DNA from: Oceanidesulfovibrio indonesiensis
GTDB taxonomy: Bacteria; Desulfobacterota; Desulfovibrionia; Desulfovibrionales; Desulfovibrionaceae
Length of the DNA: 64,000 nt
Direction: 5' to 3'
Assembly: GCF_007625075.1 (NCBI RefSeq)
Contig: NZ_QMIE01000017.1
Location: forward strand, 1 to 64,000
The notes beneath the pieces are model-generated. The model was given only the letters and a program-made list of their open reading frames with translations, did not search any database and was not told the origin of the DNA. Position numbers and translations under genes: made by a program. Shown here in pieces: positions 48,464 to 56,708 of the stretch (positions are counted from its first letter, which is position 1; each line of letters begins with the position of its first letter).

Positions 48464-49513
48464 CTAGCCGTGCTTGGTGCGGCGCCAATCTCCGTGGAAA
48501 TCAGTTCCCCGGTGGACCATGCCGCGCAGGGTCGTGAGCAGTCCCTCCCACTCTTCGGCGGGTATGCCGTCCACGGCGGGTATCGGCGAGACATGCACGC
48601 CGTCCACTGCGCCGGAGTTCGCGCACAACTCGATGGCGCGTCGCTCGCGGTCCGGGTGGTGCAGCACATCGATCTTTCTGGTGAGCACGGCGAGGCCCGC
48701 GATGATTCCGTCCGCCCCCCAGTTGGAAACGCTTGCAACCACGAGGTAATCCGCCGCGAACACCGCAGCCGTGCCCCTTTCGCAAGGGCAGCCGCAGGAC
48801 GTGGCCTGAGGAAGAAAACTGCCGAGATCGTCGCAGATGACGCCCATGCCGAGCTCGTTGCCGCCGTCGCCAATGCCGAGAATAGGGATGCCGGCCTCCC
48901 GGCCCATCTCGAACAGCGGCTCGATGTCCGCCACGTAACCGGCCAGAGGCCGTCCGTTCATGCCGTGGTACACACCAGCCACGTTCTTGCCGGGTCGCTC
49001 CACGGCCACCATCAGGTCGGGCCGCATGTTGGCCATCACCTTTTCGCAACGAATGCGGCAGGCACCCTCTTCCCGCGGAAACGGCAGGATGTATACCGGG
49101 TTCAGATAGCTGACGGATTCGAGCCCTTCAGGATCGGCAATGCGCGGCGAAAGCCCTGCGCCGATGCAGGCGGCCTTCACGGCGTCCACGAAGTCTTCGT
49201 CCGTCACGATAAGCGAACGCGCGCCGCGTGCAACGCGAAACGCCCGCGCGAGCATGGCCGCGCCCACTGGGCCGTCCGTCTCCGGCACGCCCCCGCCCAT
49301 GGGAAATCCGGTGGCGATGACGGCAAGGCCGCCTTCTTCCGGCAGCGCATCCAACACGAACTGCGCTGCGCCCATGCACATGGGGCCGGCCTGCTTGCGT
49401 TGCAGCGCGGCGTATAGATGGCCGGCAACGCCGAGGCATGCCAGGTCGAGAATCGCTATGTCGTCGAGCGCTTTTGCCAGCGCGCTCTGTCGCGTCTTTT
49501 CTGCATGATCCAT
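48464..49513 (-). CDS. DUF4392 family protein (D-glutamate cyclase-type domain)
   Basis: 349 aa. GGLAVIATGFPMGGGVPETDG, AVERPGKNVAGVYHGMNGR, GIGDGGNELGMGVI and SNWGADGIIAGLAV are signatures of the D-glutamate cyclase C-terminal domain, which interconverts D-glutamate and 5-oxo-D-proline. Convergent with the DUF1445 gene, ends 45 bp apart. ATG 49513 is chosen at the start of the conserved MDHAEKTRQ; the upstream site is weak. Confidence 0.88.
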   Translation of the reverse strand: MDHAEKTRQSALAKALDDIAILDLACLGVAGHLYAALQRKQAGPMCMGAAQFVLDALPEEGGLAVIATGFPMGGGVPETDGPVGAAMLARAFRVARGARSLIVTDEDFVDAVKAACIGAGLSPRIADPEGLESVSYLNPVYILPFPREEGACRIRCEKVMANMRPDLMVAVERPGKNVAGVYHGMNGRPLAGYVADIEPLFEMGREAGIPILGIGDGGNELGMGVICDDLGSFLPQATSCGCPCERGTAAVFAADYLVVASVSNWGADGIIAGLAVLTRKIDVLHHPDRERRAIELCANSGAVDGVHVSPIPAVDGIPAEEWEGLLTTLRGMVHRGTDFHGDWRRTKHG

Positions 49514-49741
49514 CGATGTATCCGTGGGTTGGAATAATTTTGGGACGTCACTGCATACATGGGACCGGATTCTATAGTCAACAGCACGCAGACATTGCAC
49601 GTCATTCATACAATGATAAATGCAAACAGCCGGCATTTTGATGCTTCGGCCTCATCCACCAAGCGGGTCATGGCCGCATTATGGCAAGAGACCGCGCACG
49701 CGACAATTTCCTGCGCCAGCCAGACCATGCTACGATGCACC

Positions 49742-50302
49742 ATGGACATTGACACACTTGCCACTCTGGCCCGCGGCATCCAGCATTGCCGGTCCTGCCG
49801 CCTCTGGGAGACCCGCACCCACGCCGTGCCCGGCAGCGGCGCCTTCGCACGCCGAACCGTGCTGCTGGGCGAGGCGCCCGGCGAGAAGGAGGACGAGCTC
49901 GGCCTGCCGTTCATGGGCCGCACCGGCCGGTTCCTGGATGGCTTTCTCGAACACAACGGGTTCCACCGCGACGACTTCTTCATCACACCGGCGGTGAAGT
50001 GCCGGCCGCCTAAAAACCGCGATCCCAGACTGGACGAGCTGGCCGCGTGCCGCGACAGGTGGCTGGGCGCGCAACTCGAAGCACTCGAACCGCGCATGAT
50101 CCTCCTCGCCGGCAAGGCGGCCGTGCGTCAAACCCTTGGGCTGGAGGACGCATTAACCAGTATCAACGGCCGGGTGTTCGAGTACCGCGGCATTCCCTGC
50201 CTGGTCACCTATCATCCCACGGCCATGATGCGGTTCAAAAAAATCCGGGAAACCGCCGTAAAAAACCTGGCGAACCTCCACGACATTCTACGTACTGCAT
50301 GA
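49742..50302 (+). CDS. Uracil-DNA glycosylase, family 4 (Fe-S)
   Basis: 186 aa. Uracil-binding GEAPGEKEDELGLPFMGRTG and the C-terminal TYHPTAMM. Four cysteines C16, C19, C87 and C103 match the 4Fe-4S ligands of family-4/5 enzymes. Removes uracil from DNA. ATG 49742 is used, though in-frame starts exist further upstream. Confidence 0.9.
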   Translation: MDIDTLATLARGIQHCRSCRLWETRTHAVPGSGAFARRTVLLGEAPGEKEDELGLPFMGRTGRFLDGFLEHNGFHRDDFFITPAVKCRPPKNRDPRLDELAACRDRWLGAQLEALEPRMILLAGKAAVRQTLGLEDALTSINGRVFEYRGIPCLVTYHPTAMMRFKKIRETAVKNLANLHDILRTA

Positions 50303-50415
50303 CGCATCATTGTTACGGACCGTTACTCAGCCAGAAATGCAACGCAACGAGCAAACCAGTGCACATTCAATGAATGCACCGCTTCCTGCAAGCCGTGTCC
50401 AAGTACGTCCTCTGG

Positions 50416-50598
50416 TTACAGCGCACCAACTGGTTTGCCCGCCATTCCGCAGTATCCCTTGTCCGTCTCACTTCGCTTTTCAGACTCCAGGTATCGCCAC
50501 ATCATGCATCCGCTGCCGAGACAGAAACGAAACTTGTCGTCTTTTGTGGTCAGAAGTGGACAGTTCTTGAACTTTGCTTCCTTTTCAGGGATCAGCAT
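50416..50598 (-). CDS. 60-aa cysteine-containing protein
   Basis: 60 aa with four cysteines: KNCPLL (C13), FRFCLGSGCMMWRY (C26, C31) and KGYCGMAGKP (C49), a layout suited to a zinc or Fe-S site. GGAGG stands 6-7 bp before ATG 50598, which supports translation; the frame upstream has no such signal. It recalls small Cys-rich proteins seen in phage and accessory regions, from memory only. Function unknown. The flanks (50303-50415 and 50599-50745) show nothing else. Confidence 0.65.
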   Translation of the reverse strand: MLIPEKEAKFKNCPLLTTKDDKFRFCLGSGCMMWRYLESEKRSETDKGYCGMAGKPVGAL

Positions 50599-50745
50599 GC
50601 GTTTTCCTCCGACTGGTTTTGAGTTTTCCGGTGGATTTTTCCAGGAATCGCTCATGCTGGCAAGATATATGGCACGAATGCTGCTTCGACATGCCACATG
50701 GCACGACACGTAGCATCCCAACATGACCACACTTTGGGGCGCCGC

Positions 50746-51531
50746 ATGTACATTGCGCGATATATCCTCGCCGCATTCCTCGCCCTTTTCCCTTCAATCG
50801 CACAGGCCGGACAATGGGGCGTACACCTCGCCTCTTACAAGCTGAAAGCCAATGTCCACAGCGGTTGGAGCCAACTGCAAACCGACTATCCCGAACTGCT
50901 CGACGGCCTCTCGCCGCTGCACGTCATGACGAACGTCCCGAGCAAGGGCGTTTTCATCCGGCTCATTGCCGGTCCGATCCCGAACCGGAACAGGGCCGAC
51001 GCCCTGCGTCGAGAGTTTGTCGCTCGGGGCAAATACGCAGACGTGCTGGCGCTGCCGGACACTGAGCCGCCCTCCACTGCACGGCCCCGCTCCATTGAGA
51101 ACATCCCCTTGTGCTCGACCATGCACGATCTGCAGGTGCGCATACGCCCCGTGGACACGCACGACCTCATCGGGATGGACGCCAATCCGGTACTGGTCGT
51201 CGTTGCCCGGTCCAATGATTCGAAGCCGCCCAGGAACCTCGCCTCCCGGGCATACACACCCGCCACCGATCCCCAGAACCGCTCGAAAAGTTCCCTGGCC
51301 GCAAAGCTCAAGCGACAGCTCCCGCACCCCGCCACCGTCAGTCTCCATTCCGATATCCTGACAAAGAACACCAGCACCGGAGCAATGTCCGACCCCTCCC
51401 CTGGCGGTGAAAGGGAGAGGCACGAGTTCGCCGGCATGACCATCGGCAACGGCCAGGTCAACTTCATGCCTGGTCTCTGCCGCATAGGCGACGACGTCGG
51501 ACCATATGCGGGTATCGGCATCTCATTCTGA
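50746..51531 (+). CDS. Secreted SPOR-domain protein
   Basis: 261 aa. Signal peptide YILAAFLALFPSIAQA, then a SPOR-like domain (GQWGVHLASYKLKANVHSGW to FVARGKYADVL) that in other proteins binds denuded peptidoglycan. The C-terminal ~150 residues are Pro/Ser-rich and of unknown fold. Predicted periplasmic. The ribosome-binding site is weak. The gene stands alone. Confidence 0.75.
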   Translation: MYIARYILAAFLALFPSIAQAGQWGVHLASYKLKANVHSGWSQLQTDYPELLDGLSPLHVMTNVPSKGVFIRLIAGPIPNRNRADALRREFVARGKYADVLALPDTEPPSTARPRSIENIPLCSTMHDLQVRIRPVDTHDLIGMDANPVLVVVARSNDSKPPRNLASRAYTPATDPQNRSKSSLAAKLKRQLPHPATVSLHSDILTKNTSTGAMSDPSPGGERERHEFAGMTIGNGQVNFMPGLCRIGDDVGPYAGIGISF

Positions 51532-51557
51532 TTTTCGAAAAAATAATCCCGCCGCCC

Positions 51558-51585
51558 TAAAGAACTCCCCGCAAGCTGCCGATCT
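51558..51585 (+). promoter_or_regulatory. Candidate sigma-28 (FliA) promoter before the YjfB-like gene
   Basis: TAAA at 51558-51561 and GCCGATCT at 51578-51585 with 16 bp between them; the consensus is TAAA-15-GCCGATAA. It lies ~50 bp upstream of the start, appropriate for a motility gene. Confidence 0.4.
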
Positions 51586-51631
51586 GTTCAGGTGACAAGC
51601 CAGAATAGTTTCAACAGGAAGAGGAGGTCTC

Positions 51632-51850
51632 ATGGAAGGGGTTACTGCAGCAGGTGGAATGGCAGGACTCGCCAATGCGCTCGAAAGCCAGAAAATGGCC
51701 CTGGAGGTAGTGCAGCGACCCATGGCGCAAGGCCAGGAGGCCTCTGCTGCTGCCGAGTTACGCGCCAATGGTCCGCAGAAGCCATCCGCCCCCCTGGCCA
51801 CGGGCCACGCCGTGGCAGGGATCGGCAAGAACATCGACATCACGGTGTAA
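51632..51850 (+). CDS. YjfB-like putative motility protein
   Basis: 72 aa. An Ala/Met-rich helical region (LANALESQKMALEVVQR) and the end GKNIDITV resemble the YjfB family of putative motility proteins. AAGAGGAGG precedes the ATG. Upstream there is a sigma-28-like promoter. A short protein with limited signature, hence moderate confidence. Confidence 0.6.
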   Translation: MEGVTAAGGMAGLANALESQKMALEVVQRPMAQGQEASAAAELRANGPQKPSAPLATGHAVAGIGKNIDITV

Positions 51851-51901
51851 TCAAGCGTTCTCGACCAGAGACAGGCTGCTCCGATCGCCGTGAGCGGCCA
51901 C

Positions 51902-51920
51902 GGAAGTCGGCACGACTTCC
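51902..51920 (+). terminator. Possible terminator after the YjfB-like gene
   Basis: Perfect 8-bp inverted repeat GGAAGTCG / CGACTTCC with a 3-base loop, followed by a short pyrimidine tract. A second inverted repeat (AGGGTCCC 51928-51935 / GGGACCCT 51972-51979) follows. The remaining ~160 bp up to 52142 show nothing else. Confidence 0.35.
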
Positions 51921-52142
51921 TCCTTGAAGGGTCCCGGTGACCGTCCGCCTGGGGAGAGTCGGACGATTGCAGGGACCCTCTCGCATTGTCAGGACCTCCT
52001 CGTCCGGACAGCGCCAGCGCATAGTTGGTGCCTTCATTGCCACCAACCATTCTGAACACGAAGCGGACAACCTTGTGTTCCGGCAATACGTGAAAGGTTT
52101 GATTGTTATGCGTCGCCGCAGACGGACGACTTCGAACAGCAG

Positions 52143-54398
52143 CTATGTCGAAGCCGTCTGCCTGGACCAGTTGCGGCCGTGCCGCTGCAACTGGGAAAAG
52201 ATGTCCGTCGCTGGCATCGGCCTTGCGTAATGGTAGCCCTGGGCGTACCGGCACCCCATGGAATCCAGGAGAGCCGCCTGCCCCTCGGTCTCGATGCCTT
52301 CGGCCACGACGTCCAGCCCGAGGCTGTTGCTCATGGCCAGAATCGCGTCCACCATGCTTTTGGCCTTCTCGTCCACTGCGCCGTTGGCGGAGAGTCGATT
52401 GACGAATGCGCGATCGATCTTGATGACGTCCAAGGGAAATCGATGCAGATGGGCCAGCGACGAGTAGCCGGTTCCGAAATCGTCCAGGCACATCGCCACG
52501 CCCAGCGCCTTGAGTCCGGAGAGAATGGCGCCCATGGTCGCCATGTCTTCCATAAGCACGCTTTCGGTGATCTCCAGCTTGAGATTCGAAGCCGGCAGCC
52601 CCGACGAGGACAGGGCGCTGCTCACCTCCCCCGGGAAGAGCGTACGCATGGCCTGCTTGCCGGATATGTTCACGCTGACGAAAATATCCTTTTCCTCCGG
52701 CTCATCCTTGCAGCAGCCCAAACCGATCCAGCGACCGAGGTCGGTGAGGGACTGGTTCAGAACCAGTCGCCCCAGATCGTGGATGGCGCCGGTTTCCTCG
52801 GCCATGGGGATGAAGATGTCCGGTCCTATGAACCCCTGCTCCGGGTGAATCCAGCGCGCCAGAGCCTCGAAGCCCATGAGGTACCCGTCCACGATGCGCA
52901 CGATGGGCTGGTAGTAGACGGTGAATCCCATCTCCCGAGCCTGCTTTTCGCTTTTCAACGCACGGCGCATCTCCGTCTCCAGCGTGAGCACCCGACGCGC
53001 CTCATCGTGCATCGCCTGGTCATACACTCGGAAGTTCACATGGGAGTCCTGCTTGGCGCGGTACATGGCAATGTCCGCGTCGCGCAGTATCTCTTCGGGA
53101 GACGTGTAGTCGGTACTCGCCGTCACTATGCCGGCGCTGGCGCTGAGGAAGTACTCGTGGTCTTCGAATCGGAACGGCTCGCGAAACACGCGCAGCAGCC
53201 GTCGCGCCACGCGCAGGCCGTCGTGGGCGGCTGCCTCCTTGCTGGAGCTGTCCACAAGCACGGCGAACTCGTCGCCACCGAGCCGCGCAAGGGTCTCGCT
53301 CGGTCTGGCGCTTTCCCTGAGCCGGTCGGCTATCTGGATGAGTAGCTGATCGCCCACGTAGTGCCCCTGGCTGTCCACCACCACCTTGAAGCGATCGATA
53401 TCCAGATAGAGCACCGAAAACGTATTTTCCGTATCGCGCAGCATCGTCTGAAACGCCGCGTCGAGACGGTTCATGAAAAATGCGCGATTGGGCAAGCCGG
53501 TCAAGGCGTCTTCGAAAGCCTGCTTCTCCAGCAGGCGCTCGGCCCGCTTCTGCTCCGACACGTCGAACAGCACGCCGACCACGCCCTGCGGGTTGCCATG
53601 GGCGTCGCGGTACGGCCCTAGGGACATGTGCAGATCGAGCGGCTCCCCGTCCTGTATGTGCACGTGGACATCGAAGCTGTGGATTCGCCGCAGCACTCCC
53701 GGGTTGTCTTCGGCCGTTGCCTGCTCCTGTTCTTCCTGACGGCGGATCACTGTGCACAGTTCCAGGGGCAATACATCCTCAGCCTTCCGGCCCACGATCT
53801 GGTCTCGCGGCAGCCCCGTAAACTCGCGGAAACGCTGGTTGCATCCGAGATAACGGCCTTTTGTGTCCTTGTAATAGACCGGGGTGGGCAGAGATTCGAG
53901 CAATGTTTCGAGGAAGAGGTTATGGTCCTCGAGGCTTCTGCGGGCTTCCTCCAGCTCAGAGGTTCGCTCCTGCACAAGCTTTTCAAGCTGTTCCCTGTAT
54001 CGCTTGTTCTCACGCTTGAGCCGTGCGCCCTCCAGCGCATGGTCCACGCAATGACCGAGCAGCGTGAAGTCCATGATCGGCTTGGTGACGAAATCCGTGG
54101 CGCCGAGACGCAACGCGCTGATGGCGTCCTGCATTACTCCCGTGCCCGAAACGATGATGACGGGAATTTCCGGATCGATCTCGCGAAACATGGAAAGCAG
54201 CTGGAGTCCGCCCATTTCCGGCATGCGCAGGTCGAGCAATACGACATCCGGATGTTCCTTGCGGAAGAGATCGAGCCCCTGCCTGCCGGTTCCGGCCTCC
54301 AGAATATCGTACTCCATGTCCTCGAAATACGCCCGGATGGAGCGGCGTACATGAACGTCGTCATCGATGAGAAGAAGTCTGGTCCGCGTGCTGCTCAT
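52143..54398 (-). CDS. Response regulator with PAS, GGDEF and EAL domains
   Basis: 751-aa cytoplasmic protein. REC domain 1-120 with LIDDD at 10-14 and phosphoacceptor D56 (LLDLRMPE). A coiled coil follows (~135-175), then PAS (~175-285). GGDEF domain with intact GGDEF and RPSE in place of the usual RxxD inhibitory-site motif. EAL domain (~495-745) with FEALARW and LDDFGTGYSSL. Makes and/or degrades c-di-GMP depending on regulation. ATG 54398 starts the REC domain. No adjacent histidine kinase. Confidence 0.95.
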   Translation of the reverse strand: MSSTRTRLLLIDDDVHVRRSIRAYFEDMEYDILEAGTGRQGLDLFRKEHPDVVLLDLRMPEMGGLQLLSMFREIDPEIPVIIVSGTGVMQDAISALRLGATDFVTKPIMDFTLLGHCVDHALEGARLKRENKRYREQLEKLVQERTSELEEARRSLEDHNLFLETLLESLPTPVYYKDTKGRYLGCNQRFREFTGLPRDQIVGRKAEDVLPLELCTVIRRQEEQEQATAEDNPGVLRRIHSFDVHVHIQDGEPLDLHMSLGPYRDAHGNPQGVVGVLFDVSEQKRAERLLEKQAFEDALTGLPNRAFFMNRLDAAFQTMLRDTENTFSVLYLDIDRFKVVVDSQGHYVGDQLLIQIADRLRESARPSETLARLGGDEFAVLVDSSSKEAAAHDGLRVARRLLRVFREPFRFEDHEYFLSASAGIVTASTDYTSPEEILRDADIAMYRAKQDSHVNFRVYDQAMHDEARRVLTLETEMRRALKSEKQAREMGFTVYYQPIVRIVDGYLMGFEALARWIHPEQGFIGPDIFIPMAEETGAIHDLGRLVLNQSLTDLGRWIGLGCCKDEPEEKDIFVSVNISGKQAMRTLFPGEVSSALSSSGLPASNLKLEITESVLMEDMATMGAILSGLKALGVAMCLDDFGTGYSSLAHLHRFPLDVIKIDRAFVNRLSANGAVDEKAKSMVDAILAMSNSLGLDVVAEGIETEGQAALLDSMGCRYAQGYHYARPMPATDIFSQLQRHGRNWSRQTAST

Positions 54399-54814
54399 GA
54401 ATTGAATCCCGCTGGGCCTGAGGATGGTGCGTGCAGTGCGCGTATAACGGAACACCGTTGCTCCGGCGCGTAGGGAGTCTGTTGCGCGCCATCTCCGGCA
54501 GGGTGACGGGAACACGAACCCGTGGAAAACTGTGCGGCAGCGTAAGACCAGGTGCGCCAGGGAACCCTGCGCATCGCCGCCGGATTGTCTCCTCCACGGC
54601 ATGACAAGGGGCATGAGAAATGAATCCGGACCAGCCTGAACACCATGAGAATCACCTTTGCAGCGCGACGCATTGGAGTTCTCGCACACGTGCCCCCCGG
54701 CGTGTGCGGATCATTACCGATCCTTAATTTGTATGGAATCGAGTGCGTCAGGTCAACACGAAGAATCCAGCCAGCGATCGCCCGGAGCAGGACAAGCGGA
54801 GTAGGAACAGTCAG
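54399..54814 (-). other. Gene-free region upstream of the REC-PAS-GGDEF-EAL gene
   Basis: 416 bp. No gene supported. It contains short inverted repeats such as CAGGG/CCCTG near 54552-54565. I looked for a c-di-GMP riboswitch here and saw no matching core. The A/T-richer segment 54718-54760 is the best promoter candidate for the downstream (minus-strand) gene. Confidence 0.4.
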
Positions 54815-55198
54815 CTACTGCGCGGGCCCTGAGCTGTCGTCGTCGAACATGAAAGGGGCGCCCTCGCCTTCCTGCTCGAGAATCTGCATCTTGTCGTCCA
54901 GCCAGTCCACCAGGGCGCGTGCCGTATGGTAGCTGAGTATGACCTTGGAGCGGATGGTGCGCTCCACGGCGCGGGTTTCCTCTGCGAGATCGGGGATCTC
55001 AGGCCCCACGCTGCCGTCCGGATGCACGACCTGCTCGGACTCGGTGGGCAGTTGATCGCTCTCGGTGTAGAGGTTCAGTTCGATCTCGCCATGCGCGTTC
55101 ACCCCGCCCCACACACCATGCGCGAGAAACGTGTTGCAATCGTCCGAAATCTTGTACTTGTAACGAATCTTTTCCGGATACTTATATCCCTGGCCCAT
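54815..55198 (-). CDS. Unknown acidic protein (possibly DUF3467-like)
   Basis: 127 aa, acidic. The end AVERTIRSKVILSYHTARAL resembles the 'I-L-S-x-x-H-A-x-x-L' helix of DUF3467 proteins, and GVWGGVNAHGEIELNLYTES the preceding beta strands; this is a weak resemblance. ATG 55198 has AAGGAG 8 bp upstream, better than the GTG at 55204. Cytoplasmic. Confidence 0.6.
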   Translation of the reverse strand: MGQGYKYPEKIRYKYKISDDCNTFLAHGVWGGVNAHGEIELNLYTESDQLPTESEQVVHPDGSVGPEIPDLAEETRAVERTIRSKVILSYHTARALVDWLDDKMQILEQEGEGAPFMFDDDSSGPAQ

Positions 55199-55315
55199 GG
55201 GCACAGCTCCTTGACTGCGCGGCGTGTTCGCCTCGCATCCCTATTGTTCATGCCTGCTTGTGCAAACGGTGTGTGTACGCAGGATGTCCCTTGAGTTCAA
55301 GAGACCTGCAAAACA

Positions 55316-55636
55316 TCATCCAACCCTGCTGAATACCGAACCTTTCGGGTCTTCCGGCGTACGGATGGGCCTGTTCTCCGGCATGCCGGGAGGCCCTGCC
55401 CACGCCGGAAACCCGGATTGGGTCCGGGCGGCGAATCCCTCTTCATAGGTCGATTCGGCCGTATCCCGCATGGCTTGAGCCATGGCGTTCGATTTTTCCA
55501 GAAGCGACGTGTACGGCTCCGGAAGATATGGCTGGTCCTTGAACGACAAGAACGGCGGATCACGGTATTGATCCATGAAGCTCTGAATACCCAGAGCGAA
55601 GCTGCTCTTCTCGTACGTGACGGCGACTATGCCCAT
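55316..55636 (-). CDS. Unknown small protein
   Basis: 106 aa. No signal peptide or recognised domain; Pro/Glu-rich C-terminus (GFPAWAGPPGMPENRPIRTP), central helix (TSLLEKSNAMAQAMRDTAES). GGGAG lies 7 bp before ATG 55636. Transcribed toward the 127-aa unknown (117-bp gap). Confidence 0.5.
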   Translation of the reverse strand: MGIVAVTYEKSSFALGIQSFMDQYRDPPFLSFKDQPYLPEPYTSLLEKSNAMAQAMRDTAESTYEEGFAARTQSGFPAWAGPPGMPENRPIRTPEDPKGSVFSRVG

Positions 55637-55775
55637 CGTGCGCTCCCAGGCAAATGCGTCCCATTCGCCATGGTTGCGACACTACCCCCCTCGAATGGTG
55701 AAGTAAAGCAGCGACTCATGCGGTGTTTGAGCCCGGGCGGCTTTTGCAGTATGCAGACCCACTCCAGGCAACGCG

Positions 55776-55876
55776 GATATTATCGAGAGCAGAAGGTCAA
55801 GAAACGTTCCGCTCCCATAACAGTTCGCCCCCGGCTCCGCGGGGGCCACGCGGCGAATGCCGCGGGAGCACGAAGT
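55776..55876 (+). repeat. Intergenic repeat copy B
   Basis: Matches copy A (44756-44858) with the 35-bp core 55842-55876 (32/35 identical). Contains CGCGG...CCGCG hairpin and an additional CCCCGG/CCGGGG-like G/C stem before it. It ends 43 bp before the 194-aa unknown gene, on the same relative strand as copy A. Confidence 0.7.
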
Positions 55877-55919
55877 GAACAAACTGGTGTTCCAAGCAAC
55901 ATAAGAACAGGAGCCAATC

Positions 55920-56504
55920 ATGGGCACGCCGCGGAAAAAGGGCGCAAAAAAGCCGCGCCATACAATAGAAGTCGTCGAGGCCACACCGTATTTCGACATG
56001 GAGCAGTTCATGATGCTCAGCCAGTCCAAACGACTGGAGGCCAAGGAACTGGAGCTTGCGGACCGCATGTTCGCTCGCTGGAAAGATCACCTCCACATTC
56101 GCCGCATCCAGGCCGCCGGCGAAACCTTTCTCCTCGTCTGGCTGGACAAATTCGTGGAAGACGAGGTCAACGCCACCTGGGAAAGCTCGCCTTCACAGTC
56201 CTTCATCTTGAATTCCCTGGCCCAGGCCATCCTCATGGCCGCCGTGCGCGAGCAGCTGCCCCACGTGGCCACGGAGGGATGCGCCCCGGTGCCGCGCCCT
56301 TCCCGGGCTCTACGCGAGGCCCTGGAGGAAACGGGCGTCCGCTGGGAAGAACATGCCACTCTTTCCAGGCAGTACGCCATGCTCACCCCCATGGACTCGG
56401 GCAGTGGATGTGGCGGCTGCTTCCTCAAGAGCGAATGCCCAAAGATGACGTTGGGTGAGATGTTCCAGGGGGAAATTCCCGGCGCGACCCCGGACGAGTC
56501 GTAA
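55920..56504 (+). CDS. Unknown protein with C-terminal cysteine motif
   Basis: 194 aa. Basic N-terminal tail (RKKGAKKPRH), a helical middle (LEAKELELADRMFARWKDHL), and a C-terminal GSGCGGCFLKSECPKM with three closely spaced cysteines. AGGAG precedes the ATG. It precedes the AOR locus on the same strand by ~200 bp; I have no evidence it belongs to that locus. Confidence 0.65.
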   Translation: MGTPRKKGAKKPRHTIEVVEATPYFDMEQFMMLSQSKRLEAKELELADRMFARWKDHLHIRRIQAAGETFLLVWLDKFVEDEVNATWESSPSQSFILNSLAQAILMAAVREQLPHVATEGCAPVPRPSRALREALEETGVRWEEHATLSRQYAMLTPMDSGSGCGGCFLKSECPKMTLGEMFQGEIPGATPDES

Positions 56505-56708
56505 AGGCGCCCCTCTTCCTTTATTCTGACATTTTTCCCATTTTGACCCTCTCCGCGCTTCGGCGTATTCGGGATGTATCGGAAAAGGCGTGTCGTCTGG
56601 CAGCGGCACGACTGGCAGCGTCAAGTTTGTTGTGCGTAAACGAAAGCGTTGAGTTACCTCAATTCCAACTTCCCAACATGATATGACTTTACCCGCAAGG
56701 AGAAGGCA

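Noticed and set aside
54399-54814. c-di-GMP riboswitch near the GGDEF-EAL gene
   Set aside because: No match to the conserved core; only ordinary inverted repeats.
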